Source: an uncultured Microcaldota archaeon
Lineage (GTDB): Archaea; Micrarchaeota; Micrarchaeia; Norongarragalinales; CAINOH01
Direction of reading: 5' to 3'
DNA length: 64,000 nucleotides
Assembly: GCA_903851445.1 (NCBI GenBank)
Contig: CAINOH010000009.1
Span: 387,784-451,783, forward strand
The notes under the pieces were generated by a model. The model ran no database searches, had not been told where the DNA came from, and saw nothing but the letters and a program-made list of their open reading frames with translations. A program made the position numbers and the translations under genes. Numbering within the stretch: position 1 is the first letter of the stretch; every line of letters starts with the position of its first letter. Below, piece after piece: positions 22,950 through 31,100 of this stretch.

Positions 22950-24227
22950 TCACTCGTATCTCAGTGCCTCAACGGGCTCCAGTTTGGCCGCGTTGCGCGC
23001 CGGGATTATGCCGGATATGATTCCAACCAGTGCGGAGAAAAGCAGGGCGCCAATCATCAGTTCGAGCGTGATTACCGTTGTCACGCCGAACGCCGAAAGT
23101 ATCCATGCAACCGCAAGGCTCAAAAGCAGGCCGAAGAACCCGCCCGTAAAGCCGATTATTGCAGACTCGAAAAGGAACAGCAGGGTAATCTCGCGGTCCT
23201 TCATCCCAAGAGCCTTCAATATGCCTATTTCCTTGGTCCGCTCAAGCACGCTCATGAACATCGTGTTGGCAACCCCTATTGCGCCCACCAGGAGCGAGAT
23301 TGCCGCAATCCCGCCCAGGAAAATCGTCAAAGTCTCGGTCACGCTAGATAGTGTGGACTGGAGCGCTGCAGCTGTTGTGATGGTAAAGTCGAGGCTAGTT
23401 GAGCTTACCCTGTGCAGGTCAGCCAGCTTTGCGCTTATCGCCGCTGACACCGTGTCCGTGTCGTAGCCCGACGCGACCTTTATGACAAGCGAGTCAACGT
23501 TCTTTGTCTTGTTGAGGAACTTCTTTGCCTGGTCAAGCGGCATGAATATTCCGTTGTCCGTTGATGACATCGCGCTTGAGCTCGAGTTGAGCACGCCCGC
23601 CACGCGGAAGTAGTATATGTCGCCGTCGCTCGTCAGCACCTTTATCGTCTTGTACAGGACGTTCTGGCCGGAGAACGTCCGGTTGTACACCGTAAAACCG
23701 AGCACAACAGAGCCCTGCTCGTTGGGTCCAGGCATCGAGCCGGCAAACATCGTTGCGTTGCTTACTGTCGCAAACGTGCCCATGTTCACGCCAGTGACCT
23801 GGACCGAGGCATTGTAGTCCTTGATCTGCACCTTTGCGCTTCCCGAAATCCGGGCGTCAACTGCAAGCACGCCGTCTATGCTGGAAAGCTGCGATGCTTC
23901 GGCGAAAGTGATGATGTTCTTTCCGGTGTTTCCAGCTGTGAAGCTTCTTTGGCCCCCGCCGCTTGGCGGGCCTCCTGCACCCCCACCGACGTCCGGCAGG
24001 CTGAAGCCGCTGCGCACAGCCCTGTCCGCGCCTGGCGTGACCTGTATGATGTCGTTTCCAAGGCCGCCAAGCCGCGAGGTGATTTGGGAGTTGACTCCCA
24101 GCGCGATGGAGACTAGCACCACTATGGACGCGACCGCTATGACTATGCCCAGCACAGTAAGCCAGGAGCGCAGCTTGCGGCCGGTCATGTGGCCTAAAGC
24201 CATGCTGGCTATGTCAGTGATTCTCAT
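22950..24227 (-). CDS. MacB/FtsX-family ABC transporter permease
   Basis: 425 residues from ATG 24227. An N-terminal membrane helix (GRKLRSWLTVLGIVIAVASIVVLVSIALG) is followed by a ~230-residue extracytoplasmic MacB core domain, with a Gly-rich loop at about residues 75-95. Three C-terminal membrane helices follow, with the FtsX segment VLERTKEIGILKALGMKDREI, ending PVEALRYE. These four-helix permeases work as mechanotransmitters or exporters. The ATPase and a CARDB-type surface protein are encoded upstream in the same operon. Confidence 0.88.
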   Translation of the reverse strand: MRITDIASMALGHMTGRKLRSWLTVLGIVIAVASIVVLVSIALGVNSQITSRLGGLGNDIIQVTPGADRAVRSGFSLPDVGGGAGGPPSGGGQRSFTAGNTGKNIITFAEASQLSSIDGVLAVDARISGSAKVQIKDYNASVQVTGVNMGTFATVSNATMFAGSMPGPNEQGSVVLGFTVYNRTFSGQNVLYKTIKVLTSDGDIYYFRVAGVLNSSSSAMSSTDNGIFMPLDQAKKFLNKTKNVDSLVIKVASGYDTDTVSAAISAKLADLHRVSSTSLDFTITTAAALQSTLSSVTETLTIFLGGIAAISLLVGAIGVANTMFMSVLERTKEIGILKALGMKDREITLLFLFESAIIGFTGGFFGLLLSLAVAWILSAFGVTTVITLELMIGALLFSALVGIISGIIPARNAAKLEPVEALRYE

Positions 24228-24305
24228 AATATACACCGCAAGTAAGCCCCGCCAAGTGCAAAAGGCTTGGGCGGGCAGACAGCGCCCCTGTTGGGCGACT
24301 GGTCT

Positions 24306-25586
24306 TTATTTCTTGTGGCCCTCCGTAACAGGCGCCTTCTTGCGGCCCTGGTAATACCTGTAGCCAAGAAAGCCTGCAATCGCAAGGATTACTATTGCCA
24401 CGCCTATGGACACGTAGTCAAAGCCGAAAATCGTGCCCGACCTCTGGCCCGTGCGCGTTCCGCTTGCGCCGAAGGTCCCGAGTACGCCGTCTGTCCTTCC
24501 GGTGTACTGGACGTTGACCGTCTTGACCTGGTAGCGCTCGGTGTTGGCCGCATCCTTGAAAGACACGTTCACTATGACCGGGTACTCGCCAGCAGCAAGC
24601 TGGCCCTTGGGCGAGAGCGTCAGGGTAAGCGATGCGGTGTCGTCAAGGTTGAGCGTTCCTATGAACTCGTTATCTGCGCCCGTGAATGCAAAGTTATCCG
24701 CCGTTGCCTTTGCATATACTGCACGCACGGCCACGCCGCCCGCGTTTGCAATGGTTACCTTCACTGTTGAGGACGAGTTGGCTGACAGGGCCACAGGGTC
24801 CTGGTCCGTGGTTACCAGGACTGATGCCGGCGCCTTCACAGCAAGGCCGAAAGTCTGCGAGATGGTCGGCTGCGCGTCCTTGTCAACCTTGTACGAAATC
24901 AGCAGGGTAACCGGGTAATACCCGGGGCTTGCGCTTGCGCTGGCCGCAAGGTCGAACGTGACCTGGGCTTGCCCGGTCGAGGGGATGTCCTGTATGTACG
25001 CGCGGTCGTTCGAAAGCGGCAGCAGCACTCCAGACGAGTTGACCACCATCTGCACGATGACATCCTGGACATCCGTGTTTACTATGTTTTTCAAGTTGAC
25101 AGCCATCACTGTGTCGCTTCCAGAGACGATGTCGCCCTGTGTCGCCACGCTTGCAAGAAGCGCGTTGGTAAGGTCAGCCGAGTTGATTACAATCGGTATC
25201 GTTCCCACCTGGGCCTGGCCGCCGTCGATGGTCGCGTACATGTATATGTCGTACGTTCCCGCCTTGGTGGTGGACGGGACGTCGAAATTGACTGTGATCT
25301 CCCTTGCCGTTCCTACGGATAGCGTGCCAAGACTGTATTCGCCCTTGACCGTGCCGAAGGGTATGAGCACGACAAGCGCCGCGTTCCTGTACGCAGTTCC
25401 CACGTCTGTCACCGTAAACTGCAGCTTTGCGCTGTCACCGGGGTATATCTTGTCCGGGGACTGCACCAAGTTGGATATCCCAAAGGGCGAGTCCTTGAAC
25501 ACCGTGACTGCAGTCAGGTTGGTTGCCGCCGAGAAGGAGGCAAGAAACACCAGCATCACCGCAAGCAGCGGCACGTACTTATCCAT
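24306..25586 (-). CDS. Secreted membrane-anchored protein with CARDB/S-layer-like Ig domains
   Basis: 426 residues from ATG 25586. Signal peptide (YVPLLAVMLVFLASFSA), then about three repeated beta-rich modules of the CARDB/COG1361 type (IYPGDSAKLQFTVTDVGTA, and later VKVTIANAGGVAVRAVYAKA). A C-terminal membrane helix (about residues 395-415) ends in a basic tail. It lies between the ABC ATPase and permease, so is likely an extracytoplasmic partner delivering or sensing the substrate. The 78-base gap to the permease contains a hairpin (CCGCCAAG with CTTGGGCGG). Confidence 0.8.
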   Translation of the reverse strand: MDKYVPLLAVMLVFLASFSAATNLTAVTVFKDSPFGISNLVQSPDKIYPGDSAKLQFTVTDVGTAYRNAALVVLIPFGTVKGEYSLGTLSVGTAREITVNFDVPSTTKAGTYDIYMYATIDGGQAQVGTIPIVINSADLTNALLASVATQGDIVSGSDTVMAVNLKNIVNTDVQDVIVQMVVNSSGVLLPLSNDRAYIQDIPSTGQAQVTFDLAASASASPGYYPVTLLISYKVDKDAQPTISQTFGLAVKAPASVLVTTDQDPVALSANSSSTVKVTIANAGGVAVRAVYAKATADNFAFTGADNEFIGTLNLDDTASLTLTLSPKGQLAAGEYPVIVNVSFKDAANTERYQVKTVNVQYTGRTDGVLGTFGASGTRTGQRSGTIFGFDYVSIGVAIVILAIAGFLGYRYYQGRKKAPVTEGHKK

Positions 25587-25610
25587 ATTCCAAAACACCT
25601 CTATTGAATG

Positions 25611-26336
25611 TCACTTCAGCTTCAGGTCGTGAACGGCAGGCCTTTTCGTCGGGCCGTCCGACTTTATGCTCCCGTCGCCGAGCATTATCGTGCGCTTTCC
25701 ATACGTCGCCACAGCAGGCTCGTGGGTGACTATCACTACTGTCGTGCCAAGGTTCTTGGAAAGCCCGGAGATAATCTCCATGACTTCCATTCCCGACTTG
25801 GAGTCAAGGTTGCCTGTTGGCTCGTCAGCAAGCAAGAACGCCGGGTCGTTTGCAAGCGCACGCGCTATCGCAACGCGCTGCTTCTCTCCGCCCGAAAGCT
25901 CGTTTGGCTTATGGTCAGCGCGCTCGGTAAGGCCTACCTTCTTCAAAAGGTCAAGCGCGCGCTCGTGGCGCTCCGCTGCTGGCACGTTGTCAATGGCCAT
26001 CGCAATCTCCACGTTCTGTATGGCCGACATGTTGGAAAGAAGGTTGAATGCCTGGAACACGAAGCCGATGTTTTCGCTCCGCACCTTTGCAAGGGCGTCG
26101 GAGCAGAGCTTGGAGACGTCCACGCCGTCAACGTAAATCTTTCCCGAGCTTGGCTTGTCCAGGCAGCCCATGAGCTGGAGCATAGTGCTTTTTCCGCTGC
26201 CTGACGGGCCCATCACTGTGACGAACTCGCCCTTTCTTACGCAGAAAGTTATGTTGCGCAGTACCGGCAGCGTCCTGTCGCCTATGCTGTATTCCTTTCC
26301 AACAGCCTCGAATTCGAGGACGCATTTGTTGTCCAT
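25611..26336 (-). CDS. MacB/LolD-type ABC transporter ATP-binding protein
   Basis: 241 residues. Walker A is GPSGSGKST (residues ~43-51), Q-loop FVFQAFNLL, signature LSGGEKQRVAIARAL, Walker B AFLLADEPTGNLD and H-loop VTHEP. The family powers MacB/FtsX-like permeases such as the one at 22950. It is the first gene of the exporter operon and is divergent from the membrane-bound regulator at 26436. Confidence 0.93.
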   Translation of the reverse strand: MDNKCVLEFEAVGKEYSIGDRTLPVLRNITFCVRKGEFVTVMGPSGSGKSTMLQLMGCLDKPSSGKIYVDGVDVSKLCSDALAKVRSENIGFVFQAFNLLSNMSAIQNVEIAMAIDNVPAAERHERALDLLKKVGLTERADHKPNELSGGEKQRVAIARALANDPAFLLADEPTGNLDSKSGMEVMEIISGLSKNLGTTVVIVTHEPAVATYGKRTIMLGDGSIKSDGPTKRPAVHDLKLK

Positions 26337-26374
26337 TTTCTACATCCGGCCGTTTTGGCCTATAATGTTATAAA

Positions 26375-26427
26375 CTGTAATAACCCATATGGGTATTGTG
26401 AAATAACCTGTAATAACCCATCTGGGT
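26375..26427. promoter_or_regulatory. Twin palindromic operators between exporter operon and membrane regulator
   Basis: Two copies of a 20-base sequence, at 26375-26394 and 26408-26427, differ at one position. Each contains ACCCAT(A/C)TGGGT; the first is a perfect 12-base palindrome. The copies are 33 bp apart centre to centre, three helical turns, so bound dimers would lie on one face of the DNA. TATA-like TATAATGTTATAAA lies next to them at 26361-26374. The obvious candidate ligand is the wHTH protein encoded next door. Confidence 0.75.
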
Positions 26428-26435
26428 GGTCTTAT

Positions 26436-27056
26436 ATGAAACATTTGCGCCTTCTCGGATACGCATCGCTCATCATTGGCGGCTTCCTGGTGCTCTCCTA
26501 CGCGGTGCTCGCATATTATGCTTTGTGGCAGCACGAGTTCTTCCTTGTCGCGCCGCCATCCGGCGCGAGGATAATCGCCACAACAGGCAACGGCACCACA
26601 GTCGTGGAAATGTCGCCCGTGCCGAACGAGTCACGGTTCAACGGGACCGCGAATGCCACCACCCGCTTTCCGCTTGGCGAACGGGGTGACCGGCTCTTTG
26701 TGAACGTGTCAATAGACCCCCTGTCGCAGGTGCTGTCGCCAGTTGCCCTTGGAATACTGATTATGGGCCTGTTCTTTTTGTTCAACGGCTACTCGCTGAT
26801 TACCCACACGCGTAAAATTGAGCGCAAGGAGACGCGCAAGTTCGTCATATCTTCGCTGCTTACGGGTGACGAGAAGCTTTTCTATGACGAGCTTGCCAAG
26901 GCAAACGGCGAGGTCACGCAAAAGCAGCTCTCGTCCTTGACGGGCTACTCGGCGGTGAAGACCTACCGGATAATCAAGAGGCTCGAGGCGAAGAAGGTCG
27001 TGCGCTCGTTCCCGTTCGGGATGACCAACAAGATTGTGCTTGAGGAGGAAAAGTAG
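26436..27056 (+). CDS. Membrane-anchored winged-helix transcriptional regulator
   Basis: 206 residues from ATG 26436; upstream in-frame starts would run through the operators. Topology: membrane helix 1 (residues ~7-30), an extracytoplasmic domain of ~75 residues with several N-x-S/T sites, membrane helix 2 (~105-128), then a cytosolic winged helix with FYDELAKANGEVTQKQLSSL and TGYSAVKTYRIIKRLEAKKVV. This is a one-component sensor spanning the membrane. Divergent from the ABC exporter operon across two palindromic operators; it most likely controls that operon and itself. Confidence 0.8.
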   Translation: MKHLRLLGYASLIIGGFLVLSYAVLAYYALWQHEFFLVAPPSGARIIATTGNGTTVVEMSPVPNESRFNGTANATTRFPLGERGDRLFVNVSIDPLSQVLSPVALGILIMGLFFLFNGYSLITHTRKIERKETRKFVISSLLTGDEKLFYDELAKANGEVTQKQLSSLTGYSAVKTYRIIKRLEAKKVVRSFPFGMTNKIVLEEEK

Positions 27057-27132
27057 GCTTGCGGTCCCAACCGCACCAAAAGCCGTTAATACTCGTAGTC
27101 GCAACTAAGGACTTGCAGGGAGGCAAATTAGT

Positions 27133-27348
27133 ATGCCATTGCGGCGGCTTCTGCGGCGGATGAAGATACTTCCGCCCAAGCCGGAAAGGGCGCGGGAAGA
27201 GGCAGGGGATGCCCAAGGCAAGGTCAAGCCCTACCCCGAGGACTTTCGGCACAAGTTCTCAGCAATGCTTACTCGGTTTTACACCAAACCCAACCAAGAC
27301 GAGGAGGAAGTGGTCGAGGGCGGCCGCAAGAACTCAAAGGAAGACTAG
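27133..27348 (+). CDS. Hypothetical small charged protein
   Basis: 71 residues, beginning with a basic stretch (PLRRLLRRMKILPPKPERAR) and ending acidic (EEEVVEGGRKNSKED). No recognised domain. GGGAGG 12 bases upstream of the ATG and a TATA-like TTAATACTCG about 40 bases upstream support expression. It converges with the ACT-domain gene, whose stop is 9 bases away. Confidence 0.5.
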   Translation: MPLRRLLRRMKILPPKPERAREEAGDAQGKVKPYPEDFRHKFSAMLTRFYTKPNQDEEEVVEGGRKNSKED

Positions 27349-27357
27349 ACTTGCTTG

Positions 27358-28038
27358 TCATTTTCCCTTTTTGGCTGCTGTCGGCGCCTTGCGGCACATC
27401 TTCTCCAACAGCTCGAACGCCTTGAGCGCGTCCTTGCGCTCTATCACTAGGTTAGTATCGGTGTAGCACGAGTAGAGGTCTACTATGTTGATGCCGTGCT
27501 GCGCAAGCTGGTCCAACACGTACGCCATCACTCCCGGCACGTTCTCGATGCGGCTTGGCGACGTGAGCCGCAACATGCACAGGCTTCCGGCCTTCTGGAT
27601 GATGTTCTCGCGGCCGAGATTGTCGATGACGTATTTTTCGTTCTCGTCGCTGGTCATTACGAGTATGACCTTCTGGCTTGCTAGGATTGAGAAAATCTCG
27701 TCATCCGCGCCGAGGCTGTTTGCGGCGGTATGCGTCTGGGGCGAGCGTTCGAACACGAGCACGCAAACGTTGGAGATGAGCGTTATCTTGGTCTGGGCCA
27801 GCACGCCCGCAATCCCGATGCTCTCGGCCTCGTAGCGCCTGCAGGCATCGCGCGAATAGCGCAGGACCGCCATCTTGAGCGCGTCCTCGCTGCCCCCGAC
27901 TTTTTTCGAGAGGTTCTTCGCAATGGCCGAACAGTTCGCGATGCCAAGCCGGATAGCCTTGTTCACGTAAATGTCCGACTCGAGCTCCTCGCGCACCTTC
28001 TCCGATATCGTGCTTTCCTCATCCTTGCATTTTGCCAT
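27358..28038 (-). CDS. ACT-domain regulatory protein (COG2150-like)
   Basis: 226 residues. The N-terminal half (KVREELESDIYVNKAIRLGIANCSAIAKNLSKKV) resembles archaeal predicted regulators of amino-acid metabolism. The C-terminal ~75 residues form an ACT domain (MLRLTSPSRIENVPGVMAYVLDQLAQHGINIVDLYSCYTD). It probably senses a small ligand such as an amino acid; no enzymatic domain is attached. The promoter region 28039-28148 includes CTATAAAAG-type sequence readable on either strand. Confidence 0.75.
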   Translation of the reverse strand: MAKCKDEESTISEKVREELESDIYVNKAIRLGIANCSAIAKNLSKKVGGSEDALKMAVLRYSRDACRRYEAESIGIAGVLAQTKITLISNVCVLVFERSPQTHTAANSLGADDEIFSILASQKVILVMTSDENEKYVIDNLGRENIIQKAGSLCMLRLTSPSRIENVPGVMAYVLDQLAQHGINIVDLYSCYTDTNLVIERKDALKAFELLEKMCRKAPTAAKKGK

Positions 28039-28148
28039 AGTACTTCCCCGTTCAAGTGACCGTATTTTGTCCTTTTTGTAAAAAAATGTCGTATTTATTC
28101 TTTAGTTGTTGCGACTATAAAAGAAGTGCGGTGTCGGGTATTTTCGCC

Positions 28149-28568
28149 TCAGGCCTGCTTTGGCTTTTTCAGCTTCTCGCGAATCCTTGCAAGCCGCTCC
28201 TCGAACGAGCGCATCTTCTCCTCGCTCACTGGCTCAGCGTTGAGCTTGTAGAGCAGGTCCATGAAGATTTTCGGGTCGGATGCATCGGCAACAGTAGCCT
28301 GCTTTACGTGCACTCCGGTCTGGTCGATGACCGTCTTGGTGTCGGAGACTGCCCGGTCGCCTCTGTCATCGGTGACGATGGACTCGCGCACGTCCACTAT
28401 GGACTTGCCGTCGCTTTCGACCATCTCAACGCTCGAAGTGCCGGGAGCGAAGTTGCCGAACTTCTGCGTAACTATGCCGTCAACTGCCTTGCGCTCGGCT
28501 TTGGTGAAAATATCCTTTTGCTGGGACGCGCTTTTTGACTGCTTTGCGTTTGATTTTTTCAAGCCCAT
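28149..28568 (-). CDS. Hypothetical protein
   Basis: 139 residues, highly polar. Lys/Gln/Ser-rich N-terminus, a central beta-like portion with alternating Val/Asp (SIVDVRESIVTDDRGDRAVSD), and a C-terminal charged helix (EEKMRSFEERLARIREKLKKP) that may coil. No membrane segment and no recognised family. It is upstream of, and in the same direction as, the ACT-domain gene, with a 110-base gap. Confidence 0.6.
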   Translation of the reverse strand: MGLKKSNAKQSKSASQQKDIFTKAERKAVDGIVTQKFGNFAPGTSSVEMVESDGKSIVDVRESIVTDDRGDRAVSDTKTVIDQTGVHVKQATVADASDPKIFMDLLYKLNAEPVSEEKMRSFEERLARIREKLKKPKQA

Positions 28569-28680
28569 GTTAACAACTCAATAATCAGAGCAGCCAAGGA
28601 ATAAAATCAAGACGCCAGCACTCACTTATTATACTGCCATCGGCACAAGAAAACTATCACACTAAACTGGTGATTTTACG

Positions 28681-28995
28681 ATGGCGACAGAGATTTCGAA
28701 AAGGTTTTCTCAAGAACGTAAGATTTCTGACGGGGCGGAAGAATTGCCGTCAACGCTGAACAAGCCTTCATTACTTTCAAGACTATTACGCAGGAAAGAC
28801 CCCGTATCCAGCAGCAATCGCCTTAAGATAATTGCTACCGGCGCAAGGGGCAAAGGCCACCCCGACGAGATGGTAGTAAATCGTTCCACGCACATTTTTG
28901 ATGATCATGAAGCTGGTAAGCGTACCCTAGCAGAGTCCGAAGCGGTATTGAAGAGCAACATCGAACGCAGGCGCTATGGTAACCTCCCTAAGTGA
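28681..28995 (+). CDS. Hypothetical protein
   Basis: 104 residues. GGTGAT sits 6 bases before the ATG and a TATA-like TTATTATACTG about 50 bases upstream. Sequence is polar with a basic middle (LLSRLLRRKDP) and no known domain. It ends 6 bases before the nitroreductase start, so the two are probably co-transcribed; base composition is a little more AT-rich than the neighbours. Confidence 0.55.
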   Translation: MATEISKRFSQERKISDGAEELPSTLNKPSLLSRLLRRKDPVSSSNRLKIIATGARGKGHPDEMVVNRSTHIFDDHEAGKRTLAESEAVLKSNIERRRYGNLPK

Positions 28996-29001
28996 TTAGG
29001 T

Positions 29002-29511
29002 ATGGACGTCCTCGAAGCCCAGAAGACACGTCACAGCATCCGCAAGTACCAGCAAAAGCCTGTTGAGCAGGAAAAGGTAGACAAGATCCTGGTTGCGGCG
29101 ATGCAGGGCCCGTCTGCAGTGAATGAACGGCCCTGGCACTTCATCGTAATCACCGACAAGGCCGTGCTTTCCGAGATTCCCAAGGTCAGCCCCTACGCGC
29201 AGATGGTCAAGGACGCGCCGCTTGCGATAGTCGTTTGCGGGGACACGGGCACGCTCAAGATTGATGGGTTGTGGCCGCAGGACTGCGCAATCGCCTCGAC
29301 CAACATCCTCCTTGCAGCGCACTCTCTCGGCTTGGGCGCGGTCTGGACAGCGGCATACCCACTTCCGGGCAGGGTGGAAGGCATCCAGAAAATCCTCGGC
29401 CTGCCAAAGACAGTAATCCCACTCTGCGTCATTCCAATTGGCTACCCCGCTGAGCAAAAGCCGGTTACCGAGCGGTTCGACAAGACGCGAGTTCACAAGG
29501 ACAGGTGGTGA
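29002..29511 (+). CDS. Nitroreductase-family FMN-dependent oxidoreductase
   Basis: 169 residues, a compact member. MDVLEAQKTRHSIRKYQQKPVE carries the R-x-S-x-R phosphate-binding motif. MQGPSAVNERPWHFIVI and LAAHSLGLGAVWTAAYPL match FMN-binding and dimer regions of the family. It reduces nitro or quinone-like substrates with NAD(P)H; the true substrate is unknown. GTGATT lies 4 bases before the ATG, and the gene follows the orphan at 28681 closely. Confidence 0.9.
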   Translation: MDVLEAQKTRHSIRKYQQKPVEQEKVDKILVAAMQGPSAVNERPWHFIVITDKAVLSEIPKVSPYAQMVKDAPLAIVVCGDTGTLKIDGLWPQDCAIASTNILLAAHSLGLGAVWTAAYPLPGRVEGIQKILGLPKTVIPLCVIPIGYPAEQKPVTERFDKTRVHKDRW

Positions 29512-29607
29512 GCCGCCCGGCTTTGCCCGCTTTGCCTTCGCACCTCTTTTATTGGTTGCCTTGCAAGATTATTTTCGCCTTCGCCGATGGCGACTCGTTC
29601 TGTTTGC

Positions 29608-29678
29608 GCGATCATGGTCTAACGGTATGACGGCAGCCTTCCAAGCTGCAAGCCCGGGTTCGACTCCCGGTGATCGCA
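29608..29678 (+). tRNA. tRNA-Gly(TCC)
   Basis: Acceptor GCGATCA/TGATCGC, discriminator A; anticodon stem GCAGC/GCTGC with loop CTTCCAA, anticodon TCC; T arm CCGGG-TTCGACT-CCCGG. 71 nt with no intron and no encoded CCA. It precedes the small membrane-protein cluster by 55 bases. Confidence 0.96.
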
Positions 29679-29733
29679 CTCTGCAAAATCCTCTCAAGCT
29701 ATCTTTTTATTCGCCCAATCCCTTCCAGATACT

Positions 29734-30222
29734 ATGAACGCGCTCAGCCTGCTTGCCTTCGGCGTCCTTTTGGTCAGCTTTTTCGGGGTTTTCGCCTACA
29801 ACTCGGTTCCCGGCATGGACAAGGTCACCTACGCGCCGCCGTACTTTTTCATCAAGGACGACCCTTTGAGCTACCTGAACGCGTACTTTTTCGTGCTGAT
29901 GTTCTCCCTTCTCCTTTTCGGGATTGGCGCGCCGGTTGCGATGGCAATCGAGGGCGCTAAGTACGCCGTGCTCCTGTCAATCCTGCCGCTTTACGACCTG
30001 GTCTTCATCCTTCCCGAGCTGTGCGCCATGCTTGCGGCGGTCAAGCTTGGCGAGGGCGTGATGGCAGACTGGTCGGGCAAGGGCAACATATACCTCTACT
30101 GGTCCGAGGGCATCCGGCTCGCGCTGATAGGCTTTGTGCTGCTTTTGGCGCTGATGCTTGCCCGGCCATTCGTGCTCACAAGCTTCAGCTTCCTCGGCTG
30201 CCCGCTTGGCACGGCCTGCTGA
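29734..30222 (+). CDS. Unknown membrane protein, cluster gene 1
   Basis: 162 residues. Hydrophobic segments at about residues 3-22, 48-75, 80-105 and 128-150. An extracytoplasmic loop lies after the first (NSVPGMDKVTYAPPYFFIKDD). No family recognised. CTTTTTATTC about 27 bases upstream may be the TATA element, giving a near-leaderless mRNA. First of seven same-strand, closely packed genes (29734-32363) that all encode small membrane proteins. Confidence 0.6.
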   Translation: MNALSLLAFGVLLVSFFGVFAYNSVPGMDKVTYAPPYFFIKDDPLSYLNAYFFVLMFSLLLFGIGAPVAMAIEGAKYAVLLSILPLYDLVFILPELCAMLAAVKLGEGVMADWSGKGNIYLYWSEGIRLALIGFVLLLALMLARPFVLTSFSFLGCPLGTAC

Positions 30223-30258
30223 AATGCTTTTTATTCCGGCCTTGACTACAACTCTTTG

Positions 30259-30747
30259 ATGGCCGCGCCGTTCCTTCCGCTTGTCTTTTTGTTCGACGAG
30301 TTCTTCTCCGACATGTTCTTCGTCGCGCTAGTGCTTACCGGTTCGTACATCCTTTACATACTTTACATCAACTTCCGCGACCAGCCGATGATTTTCGCCA
30401 TTGCGGCAATTGCGGGGGTCACGTTCCTTCTGACGAATTCCCTTATGACGATGGGGCTTGTCACGTTGTTCTTCGTGTTCGTCATGTTTGGCCAGAACCT
30501 GCAGATGATACTGTCATTCTCGGTATACCCCCTTCTTGGGATGCTGGGGTTCAACTTCACGCAGGCGGGCCCGATGCAGGAGGAGGAGGCAGCCGCAATG
30601 AGGCTGCAGCAGATAGAGCAGAAGATCCTGAAGGGCGAGGAAGTCGCTGCAGCGGAAAAAAGCCTGTACGCCGAGAGCCTCAACCAGCAGGTGGAGATGC
30701 AGCAGAAATCGCAGCAGATGCAGGCGCAGATGCTGCGCAAGAGGTAG
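30259..30747 (+). CDS. Unknown membrane protein with Gln/Glu-rich coiled coil, cluster gene 2
   Basis: 162 residues from ATG 30259 (a GTG/ATG one codon upstream is equivalent). About four membrane helices occupy residues 3-100. The C-terminal ~55 residues form a polar helix rich in Gln, Glu and Met (QIEQKILKGEEVAAAEKSLYAESLNQQ), most likely a cytoplasmic coiled coil. The upstream GCTTTTTATTCC resembles the promoter of gene 1, so this may start a second transcript. Unrecognised. Confidence 0.6.
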   Translation: MAAPFLPLVFLFDEFFSDMFFVALVLTGSYILYILYINFRDQPMIFAIAAIAGVTFLLTNSLMTMGLVTLFFVFVMFGQNLQMILSFSVYPLLGMLGFNFTQAGPMQEEEAAAMRLQQIEQKILKGEEVAAAEKSLYAESLNQQVEMQQKSQQMQAQMLRKR

Positions 30748-30755
30748 TTTGAATT

Positions 30756-31058
30756 ATGTTCTCACCCGTGTTTTTCGGCCTTCTTGACGACATATCCTTC
30801 TGGGGCGGCATCTTCTGGCTTGTGCTGCTGGGCCTTGTTGCGTGGTACCTTTACAACTGGGCGCAGGAGCACCTCGCGTTTTCGCCCATGCTTGCGCTCG
30901 TTGTTGCTGCCATACTGATATACTACCTTGTCATAGTCTACCCCGCGGTGGGGATAGGCATGTGGTTGTTCTCGGCGATAATGTTCTCCGGCATAATCTG
31001 GATGCTGCCAATGATAGTGCCGTTCATACCCGGCCTGGGCAAAGGCGGCCACCATTAG
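30756..31058 (+). CDS. Unknown small membrane protein, cluster gene 3
   Basis: 100 residues, almost entirely hydrophobic: three membrane helices (about 12-32, 42-62, 66-90) joined by short loops and ending GLGKGGHH. Not recognised. It begins 8 bases after gene 2. Aromatic-rich helices (FFGLLDDISFWGGIFWLVLLG) suggest a structural or channel-like subunit, but this is guesswork. Confidence 0.6.
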   Translation: MFSPVFFGLLDDISFWGGIFWLVLLGLVAWYLYNWAQEHLAFSPMLALVVAAILIYYLVIVYPAVGIGMWLFSAIMFSGIIWMLPMIVPFIPGLGKGGHH

Positions 31059-31100
31059 GGTAAGGAAAGGGTTTTCAAACATCGGGGAGTGATGATTGTT

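Noticed and set aside
22492-23466. 324-codon open frame on the plus strand across the acyltransferase/permease region
   Set aside because: It is antisense to two well-supported membrane protein genes (DUF1624 acyltransferase and MacB permease), has no recognisable domain and shows the His/Gln/Asp-rich look of antisense translation.
24228-24305. Hairpin between CARDB gene and permease as a terminator
   Set aside because: The arms (CCGCCAAG/CTTGGGCGG) pair, but there is no T-run and the genes appear to form one operon; it may only tune downstream expression.
26355-26435. 27-residue N-terminal extension of the membrane regulator
   Set aside because: It would encode the two operator copies (N-N-P-Y-G and N-N-P-S-G repeats), so it is a translation of regulatory DNA.
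28115-28123. CTATAAAAG as promoter of an antisense RNA to the gene at 28149
   Set aside because: It reads equally well as a TATA element for the minus-strand ACT-domain gene; no other evidence for an antisense transcript.
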